Below, in pieces: positions 58,775 to 64,000 of a stretch of DNA of 64,000 nt; position 1 is the stretch's first letter, and each line of letters begins with the position of its first letter. The notes beneath the pieces are model-generated. The model was given only the letters and a program-made list of their open reading frames with translations, had not been told where the DNA came from and made no database searches. A program made the position numbers and the translations under genes. This DNA comes from a virus. The stretch covers positions 45,094 to 109,093 of the IMG/VR virus record IMGVR_UViG_3300037805_000525; one strand, given 5' to 3'.

Positions 58775-60556
58775 CTAGCGCGGACTATCCGGTACGAGAA
58801 TCTCCGGGTTAGGGAACACAGTGAGTAGCGCGAGCATCGCGTAGATCATGCTGTGCAATGTGTCGTCTGACGTGCCTGGGCGCTTCTGGATGATGGGGCG
58901 GGTGCCCTGGCGGGTCATCTCTGCGAACACCGCGAGCAGGTCGGTCATAAACGGGTCCACAATGGAGTCCCACGACGGTAGGCGTATGTACGTCTTTTTG
59001 TACACGGCGTACACAAAGCGCATGATGATTTCTGTGCGGTTCACCATGAACCTGTTCAACTTGGTGTCGAAGTACAAAAGCGACGCGCCGCAGTACTGAT
59101 ACGTGATGACGCGCTGTGGGCCTAGCAGCTTCACTAGCTCGTAGTTTTTGTCGTAGCCGCCGCCGTAGTCAGAGCCCACTAACTGCACGTTGAACTGCTT
59201 TACGATCTTCATGATCTCAGGGATCAGCTTGTCTATGTGCGACTCGTGCGCCAAGAATCGGCGGAAGTACACGTACTGCATCTTGCCGCCCAGCATCATG
59301 ACCACCGTGACCAGCGTGTACGATGCGGCTTCGCCCGTACCCCAGTCGACCCCCATGAATGCCGGTCCGCGCCCAGCGAACTTGTGACCATCCTTTAGGT
59401 GGAACCCAGACAGGCAGTTTGGGAGGATCTTCTCCTTCGGCAGAAGCTTATCCGAGGAGTCGTGCGCGAGCCCCATGATCTCGTTCATGAACTCCGCGAC
59501 AGGATAGTTCTCCAGCTTGTCCCGTACGTCAGCCCACTCAACGCGCGGCGACACTACCTGCGGGATCCTGTACCCCTCAAAGCGCGTGTTCGGGTCCGTC
59601 TCGTTCAGCCACTTACGGGAACGGGCAGACACCCACTCAGCGTTCTCCGAATCCTGCGGGTGGAGCTGTGCGCTGCACCGCTCGCACACCAGGAAGTTGA
59701 GGCCGATGTTTTTCATCGACGTGATGTTCCAGTGGTTGCAGTGCGTGCAGCGCATTGCCCACTCGTACTTTGTGGACCGCTCCTCCCAGTAGTAGTTGAT
59801 TGGGTTGTCCGTTGACTTGGGCGTGCCTGCGTAGATCTCGTACTTGTACATTGACGTGAACAAGGTCTCGCGGATAACAGGGAGGAGCTCTGCGAGTATG
59901 TCTTGCAGCTCGTCTACCGCAAGAAGGTCTGCGGACAGGCCTCGGACACGGTCCGCGTTATGCCTGGCGTAGCTGAGCGTAAGTACGCTGTCCGACATGA
60001 ACCGCTTAGTGAACATGTTGTCGGTGAGCTTGTTGCCGCGCGCGGACCCCTTGAATACCTGCAGCTCTGGGCTGAATCGGATGGGGTCGGAGACTCTGAA
60101 GGACGAGAACCGCTTCGTCTGCGTCTCGGACGGAGAGATGTACAGCGTCCTGAAGTTGGGGCGCAGACAGCTGTGCGCGATTATCTTGTTCCCGACTGTC
60201 GTCGACTTCGCCACCTGGCGTGCGCACATGTACAGCTGGCGGCGCCCAGACGAGTTATAGGGCTGCACTAGGTACGGTTGGTCGGCGATCGAAAAGGGCA
60301 CAAGGCTGCTATCGGCCAGGTCGTCTCGGTCCTGCTGCGTTAGCTGTACGTCGTCCTCGAACCCAGCGTACTCGGCCGTACCTTCCTCCGCAGCCTTTAT
60401 GAGCGCGGCGTTCGGGATACGAATCGCCTCCTGCACCCAGTCCGCTACCGGCACGCGGATCACCTCCATGTTGGCGATCCGCTCCCTGGCCGAGTTAGTA
60501 GCGTCACCACCCCATCTGCCCAGCGTAGCCGCGTCGTCTGCCTTATAAATCTTCAT
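58775..60556 (-). CDS. terL: Terminase large subunit (DNA packaging ATPase/nuclease)
   Basis: 593 aa from the ATG at 60556. Walker A-like 'CARQVAKSTT' at 111-120, Walker B 'LLAVDELQ' near 227, and a Cys4 zinc ribbon ('CTHCNHWN' and 'CERCSAQL'). The nuclease domain has 'GVDWGTGEAASY', 'VGSDYGGGYD' and the late 'DDTLHSMIYA' acidic set. It cuts concatemers and pumps DNA into the prohead through the portal. The start lacks a Shine-Dalgarno: CCACCTCC lies directly upstream, so another start or coupling to an upstream 10-codon frame is possible. Confidence 0.95.
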   Translation of the reverse strand: MKIYKADDAATLGRWGGDATNSARERIANMEVIRVPVADWVQEAIRIPNAALIKAAEEGTAEYAGFEDDVQLTQQDRDDLADSSLVPFSIADQPYLVQPYNSSGRRQLYMCARQVAKSTTVGNKIIAHSCLRPNFRTLYISPSETQTKRFSSFRVSDPIRFSPELQVFKGSARGNKLTDNMFTKRFMSDSVLTLSYARHNADRVRGLSADLLAVDELQDILAELLPVIRETLFTSMYKYEIYAGTPKSTDNPINYYWEERSTKYEWAMRCTHCNHWNITSMKNIGLNFLVCERCSAQLHPQDSENAEWVSARSRKWLNETDPNTRFEGYRIPQVVSPRVEWADVRDKLENYPVAEFMNEIMGLAHDSSDKLLPKEKILPNCLSGFHLKDGHKFAGRGPAFMGVDWGTGEAASYTLVTVVMMLGGKMQYVYFRRFLAHESHIDKLIPEIMKIVKQFNVQLVGSDYGGGYDKNYELVKLLGPQRVITYQYCGASLLYFDTKLNRFMVNRTEIIMRFVYAVYKKTYIRLPSWDSIVDPFMTDLLAVFAEMTRQGTRPIIQKRPGTSDDTLHSMIYAMLALLTVFPNPEILVPDSPR

Positions 60557-60629
60557 CGGAGGTGGTGCGCGTGGAAGGTGTACATGGCGGGGAGCATAGC
60601 GTACCCGCACAGTGTGTTGGGCGGGTTTT

Positions 60630-61256
60630 CTACGCGCCTGCTGCGGCACGCGCTCGGATGAGGCGGTCATTGATCTCGCTGGTCCGGCGCTGGGCTGCGC
60701 GCTCGGCAGCGGTTGTCCCGTCGTGCCCCGGGCGCATGTCGCGCCCGGTAACACGGCCAGCCAGCCCCACTGCCGCATCGACAGGCGAGGGGATATTCCA
60801 GCGCTTGACCTCGTCAACAAGCGAGTTTCCGTAGTCCAGCGCCTTCTCTCCGTAGCCTCTGCGAGAGAGGCGCCGCGCCTCGGCCACCTCAGCTTGATCG
60901 CGGAGAGCGCGCTTTTGTGCGGCCATGGCCTTACGGACCTTCGCGGCCCGGTGCTGCGCGATCATGATGTTGCGGCCTTCGCGCATGAGGCGATCTCCGT
61001 CCGCGGTGTTGCGCTCATGCTGTGTTGCGTTGTCACCGCGAGGGCCAATGTCGCGCCCCATCGCCTTGGAGATCCCGCGCTCCAGAAGGTCCACCGCGCC
61101 CGTACGTGCGTTCTCGACGTGGCGCCCGATCGTCTTCCCAGACTCGGACAGGAAGCCGCCCACGTTGTCGAGCGTTACGTCGTCCATCGAGAACGCGAGT
61201 TTGGTGGCGTGGCGCAAGAAGCGCGGATCGAAAACGCTGGCTCGTTGGTCTGGCAT
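60630..61256 (-). CDS. Leader-family protein A, predicted internal head protein
   Basis: 208 aa from the ATG at 61256 (GGAGG 7-8 bases upstream). The leader has S-V-F-D-P-R at 7-12 and T-K-L-A at 18-21, then 'FSMDDVTLDN', shared with the protein at 63390. The remainder is basic, Arg/Ala-rich and helical, as in DNA-associated internal proteins. The gene lies between two leader-family genes and the terminase. A capsid-targeting role for the leader is inferred. Confidence 0.7.
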   Translation of the reverse strand: MPDQRASVFDPRFLRHATKLAFSMDDVTLDNVGGFLSESGKTIGRHVENARTGAVDLLERGISKAMGRDIGPRGDNATQHERNTADGDRLMREGRNIMIAQHRAAKVRKAMAAQKRALRDQAEVAEARRLSRRGYGEKALDYGNSLVDEVKRWNIPSPVDAAVGLAGRVTGRDMRPGHDGTTAAERAAQRRTSEINDRLIRARAAAGA

Positions 61257-61319
61257 TAGAGGCACCTCCGGTATTGGTGTGCCTAGGATAGCATGTGGCG
61301 GGTGCTTCGGCTGGCGGGG

Positions 61320-62096
61320 CTACCGACGGGCCTTGCTCTTCGCATACGCTGCGCGTGCCGCGCGTGTACGTGGGCCTACGATCCCGTCGATACCGCCGAC
61401 GTCGAACCCTGCGTCCTTGAGGCGCTTCTGCTCCGCCTTGATTGCGCTAATCCGGCTTTTGCTTGGGCGTCGGTGACGGGGCTTCGTACCACCCGCGCCG
61501 GAGTACGGCGGTGTCTTCGCGGGAGCCTTCTTTGGCGCCTGCGAGTATCCGCCGCGGTTGGTGGGCTGTACGCTCTGGATCTCCTCCGAGTAGTTCTTCT
61601 CCGGAGCGTCCTTTGGCATGGACATGTTCGGCATGCTGCGGTTGGGTGCGTCCTTGTCCCGCGGCATGGACATGTTCGGGCCCTCGGCGGGAGTTCCGAT
61701 GCTCATGGGCGGGTTCCTACGCTTCGGTGCCGGCTTACGCTTCGGTGCCGGCTTGGGGAGTCGGCGGTTCGTCCCACGCATGGTGGCGGTTGTGCCTTGG
61801 CGCTTTGGCTTGCCCGGCTCGAGGTTCGCGCGTAGACGTGCCTTGGCGCTCTCCCAGGACGTAGGGTTCGCACTCCCAGCGGGGAGGGGCGCTTTCGGCT
61901 TCTTAGGGAACCCGCGAACACTGGTCGACGCGGGGTTCCTGCGCCCAAGGTCCGTACGTGCAGCGGGCGTGTCCGGCCTAGCTTGCGCCTTGAGCGCGCG
62001 CCGGGCTGCGTACACGGAGTCCTCGGACTCCGCGGCAAGCTTGGTTACCTGGCGCAAGAAGCGTGGATCGAAAACGCTGATCATTTGGTCGGACAT
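61320..62096 (-). CDS. Leader-family protein B with peptidoglycan-binding-like C-terminus
   Basis: 258 aa from the ATG at 62096, with CGGAG 9 bases upstream, which places S-V-F-D-P-R at 7-12 and K-L-A at 19-21 exactly as in its relatives. A Pro/Lys/Arg-rich disordered linker with repeated 'NMSMP' follows. The last 45 residues ('SRISAIKAEQKRLKDAGFDV', 'GGIDGIVGPRTRAARAAYA') match the peptidoglycan-binding-like fold (Q-x-x-L, D-G-I-x-G-x-x-T). It may reach the cell wall after ejection. Confidence 0.75.
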   Translation of the reverse strand: MSDQMISVFDPRFLRQVTKLAAESEDSVYAARRALKAQARPDTPAARTDLGRRNPASTSVRGFPKKPKAPLPAGSANPTSWESAKARLRANLEPGKPKRQGTTATMRGTNRRLPKPAPKRKPAPKRRNPPMSIGTPAEGPNMSMPRDKDAPNRSMPNMSMPKDAPEKNYSEEIQSVQPTNRGGYSQAPKKAPAKTPPYSGAGGTKPRHRRPSKSRISAIKAEQKRLKDAGFDVGGIDGIVGPRTRAARAAYAKSKARR

Positions 62097-62245
62097 CGGT
62101 GGTGTCTCCGCGGTTGGTGCCACTAGGGTAGCACGCGGAAAGACGGGTACGGTGGGGTGCCGTCTAGTTGCCTGCCATGAGGGGCATGGTGCGCGCGCTG
62201 CTCACGTACGGGCGCGGTGCGCTATTCTGTTGCGCCGATGGCTTC

Positions 62246-62352
62246 TAGGCAGGATTGGGCCGCGTTCGGGCTACCGGCGCTGGGCTGCGAGCGCTCGGCG
62301 AGAGACGCCTGCTTCCTCGCCGCCGTCGCTCGAGCTGCCGTAGGGGTTGCGC
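62246..62352. repeat. 107-bp direct repeat, copy 1
   Basis: Identical by eye to 63894-64000. It covers the last 82 bp of the 362-aa leader-family gene plus 25 bp after its stop. The second copy is cut by the window edge, so the repeat may be longer. Confidence 0.9.
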
Positions 62353-63359
62353 AGCTTGCGCGGATCAAACTTCGTAGCCACCGGCGCAGCTGGGTTATGC
62401 CCATACGCCATACGATCCATGCGCGACTTGAGTGCGCTGTTGCGTGCGAATGCCGCCCGCGCGGCGCGCGTCTTCGGGCCAACGATCCCATCAGCCGCGA
62501 CGCCGAGACGCCTCTGCTCGGCCTTAATCGCGTTGATCTTGGCGCGGCTCAGGCGGCTGCGGCGCCTGGGCGCTTTCTTGGGCGTTGCAGCCGCAGGTGC
62601 GGCTGCCGGGCTGGCCGGCGTTGCACCAGACCCGGGCGGTACGTGCACAGGCCCCGCGTTCGTACTCATGTTCGCGTTGGCAGGAGATGAGCTCTGCGCG
62701 GGAGTGGATGGCTTGAATGCGGGCTTGGGCGCTGACGACATGTTCGGCGCGGACTGCGGACTACTTCCTGAGGAGGCCGGTGGCGCGAACACAGGCCCCG
62801 CGTTCGTACTCATGTTCGCATTGGCAGGTGACATGCCTCCCCTGCTGGGCGCAGGTTTACTGCTCGTGGCGGGCGTAGGAGTGGCGGGCGTAGGCTTGCC
62901 GAGCGGGGCGCCGGGCGTAGGCTTGTCCGTCCACCTGTTAGGGACGCTCCCGGACGTTTGGGGGCGGGGCTGGCCCCACCTGTTAGGGACGGCGCGCGGC
63001 TTGGGCGGCGTCGCCGAGCTGATGCCGCGTCGGCGCGTTGTGGGTGGGTTGACGTTCCCGCTGGCCGCGGAGGATGCCGCACCGGAGATTGGCGCGGCAG
63101 CGGACTGCATCATATTGCTGAGCCAGCCGCCCTTGGTAGGTCCGGCCCCGCTAACGTTCGAGGCTGCACCGGACTGGGCACGGTTTGCCTGCGTCTTCTG
63201 GTACGGCGTTAGCGGTGCAGCAGGCACGGCGGGCGGTATGCGCCTGGGGGTAACCCCACGATTGGCCTGTGTCTGCTGGTACGGTGTTAGCGGCGCGGCC
63301 ACCTTCACGAGGTGCCGCATGAAGCGCGGGTCAAAAACGCTGACGTCTTGGTCTTCCAT
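62271..63359 (-). CDS. Leader-family protein C with peptidoglycan-binding-like domain
   Basis: 362 aa, CGGAG 8 bases before the ATG. S-V-F-D-P-R at 7-12 and K-V-A at 19-21. A long Pro/Ala/Ser linker holds repeats 'APLTPYQ.TQANR' (twice near 21-60) and 'SPANANMSTNAGPV' (two copies plus a related one). The domain near 275-310 ('AKINAIKAEQRRLGVAADGI', 'VGPKTRAARAAFARN') is peptidoglycan-binding-like. The 3' end is duplicated at the window edge. Likely carried in the head or tail and active at the cell wall. Confidence 0.75.
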   Translation of the reverse strand: MEDQDVSVFDPRFMRHLVKVAAPLTPYQQTQANRGVTPRRIPPAVPAAPLTPYQKTQANRAQSGAASNVSGAGPTKGGWLSNMMQSAAAPISGAASSAASGNVNPPTTRRRGISSATPPKPRAVPNRWGQPRPQTSGSVPNRWTDKPTPGAPLGKPTPATPTPATSSKPAPSRGGMSPANANMSTNAGPVFAPPASSGSSPQSAPNMSSAPKPAFKPSTPAQSSSPANANMSTNAGPVHVPPGSGATPASPAAAPAAATPKKAPRRRSRLSRAKINAIKAEQRRLGVAADGIVGPKTRAARAAFARNSALKSRMDRMAYGHNPAAPVATKFDPRKLRNPYGSSSDGGEEAGVSRRALAAQRR

Positions 63360-63389
63360 CTAAGTACTCCGGTGAAGGCGGTTAGCGAA

Positions 63390-63845
63390 TTACAGCTGCT
63401 GCCCGAGCAGCCGCTGGATGTCGATCTTCGACGGACCGTAGCCGCCCAGGACGCCGGGTCCCGCGGGGCGCGGACGGAACGTGTCGGCTTTTCGCGGCAC
63501 GTACCCCTCGGACATTTGGCGCAGTGCGCCTCGCGCACCACGGTGCCGTGCGTAGCGCTGCTTGTCACGGTTAGCCACGAACGCTGCGCCTCGGCGTGAG
63601 GCGGCGCGTGCGAGTCCCCGCTGCACGTTTGTCATGTTGTCGCCGTCGACGTCCCGCCCCGCGAAGCTGGACAGCGCGCGCTCTAGCTTCGTGGAGGCGT
63701 TGTCGGCCCACCGCCTAGCGCCAGTACCCACCTCGCTGGCGAACCCCTTGAGGTTGTCGAGCGTGAGATCTTCCATAGAGAAGGCGAGTTTCGTGGCGTG
63801 CCGCAGGTGGCGCGGGTCAAATACGCTGACATTCTGCTCAGGCAT
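63390..63845 (-). CDS. Leader-family protein D, paralogue of A
   Basis: 151 aa, GGAG 6 bases before the ATG. The leader S-V-F-D-P-R at 7-12, T-K-L-A at 18-21 and the following 'FSMEDLTLDNLKGF' are nearly the same as in the protein at 60630, so the two are paralogues. The rest is Arg-rich. No enzyme motif. Confidence 0.7.
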   Translation of the reverse strand: MPEQNVSVFDPRHLRHATKLAFSMEDLTLDNLKGFASEVGTGARRWADNASTKLERALSSFAGRDVDGDNMTNVQRGLARAASRRGAAFVANRDKQRYARHRGARGALRQMSEGYVPRKADTFRPRPAGPGVLGGYGPSKIDIQRLLGQQL

Positions 63846-63893
63846 GTTGGGCTCCAGTACTGGTGCCCAAAGAATAGCATGTAGGCGGGTGGG

Positions 63894-64000
63894 TAGGCAG
63901 GATTGGGCCGCGTTCGGGCTACCGGCGCTGGGCTGCGAGCGCTCGGCGAGAGACGCCTGCTTCCTCGCCGCCGTCGCTCGAGCTGCCGTAGGGGTTGCGC
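63894..64000. repeat. 107-bp direct repeat, copy 2 (cut by window edge)
   Basis: Same sequence as 62246-62352, found after the gene at 63390-63845. Confidence 0.9.
63919..64000 (-). CDS. 3' end of a further leader-family-type gene (partial)
   Basis: Within the second repeat copy the frame and stop (TAG at 63919-63921) match the end of protein C, giving the same C-terminal residues ending 'SRRALAAQRR'. The gene continues beyond the window. It is probably another duplicated peptidoglycan-binding-like member. Confidence 0.6.
   Translation of the reverse strand, partial: RNPYGSSSDGGEEAGVSRRALAAQRR

Noticed and set aside
60557-60820. 88-residue N-terminal extension of the terminase
   Set aside because: It overlaps the leader-family gene in another frame and is Arg/Pro/Gly shadow-like; conserved sequence starts near 60556.

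Overview
The window is a 64 kb stretch of a large, high-GC, tailed double-stranded DNA bacteriophage with a contractile tail (myovirus type). The evidence is a terminase large subunit, a prohead protease, a probable major capsid protein, a very large tail sheath, a probable tube, a tape-measure candidate and a baseplate hub, all on the minus strand. Genes are tightly packed with many ATGA/TAATG start-stop overlaps. There are no rRNA genes, no insertion sequences, no CRISPR arrays and no tRNA that I could recognise. The host cannot be named. A spanin-like protein weakly suggests a Gram-negative host. Gene content and density suggest a genome well above 100 kb, of which this is the late structural half.

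Layout, read leftward in the direction of late transcription. 64000-58775: a family of proteins sharing one N-terminal leader (S-V-F-D-P-R, with K-L/V-A at residues 19-21), two of them with a peptidoglycan-binding-like C-terminus, then the terminase. 58645-50015: head module with a P/G/M-rich protein, two small proteins, prohead protease, acidic scaffold-like proteins, a possible decoration protein, the capsid protein and a Pro-Glu repeat protein. 50004-40258: neck, sheath (1413 aa), tube and a holin-like membrane protein. 31822-22148: eight small leftward genes, then the tape-measure candidate. 22043-489: baseplate and tail-fibre-like genes, with a sigma factor in the middle.

Rightward genes interrupt the late block as discrete islands (8581-8877, 12074-13026, 19016-21664, about 26320-26641, 32058-40248). 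Each has a promoter-like element TGGTATAAG or GGGTATAAG upstream, which I found only in this orientation. The largest island encodes a ParB-like protein with a histone H1-like tail. It is followed by an operon of a Ycf46-type AAA+ ATPase, a RecA-like protein with a broken Walker A motif, a DUF2997 protein, an NrdG-like radical SAM protein and a DUF1257/Ycf35-like protein, then two membrane proteins probably for lysis. Just before the ParB-like gene is a gene-free stretch with nested hairpins (32610-33042).

Two global signals stand out. First, thirteen copies of a near-perfect palindrome TTATCACANTGTGATAA lie across the window, nine between genes and four inside them, suggesting one phage-wide DNA-binding regulator. 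Second, the shared leader and recurrent K-[LTVI]-A tripeptides in head proteins suggest a capsid-targeting sequence removed by the phage's prohead protease, analogous to the T4 internal proteins. Functions not marked as recognised are inferred from position only.
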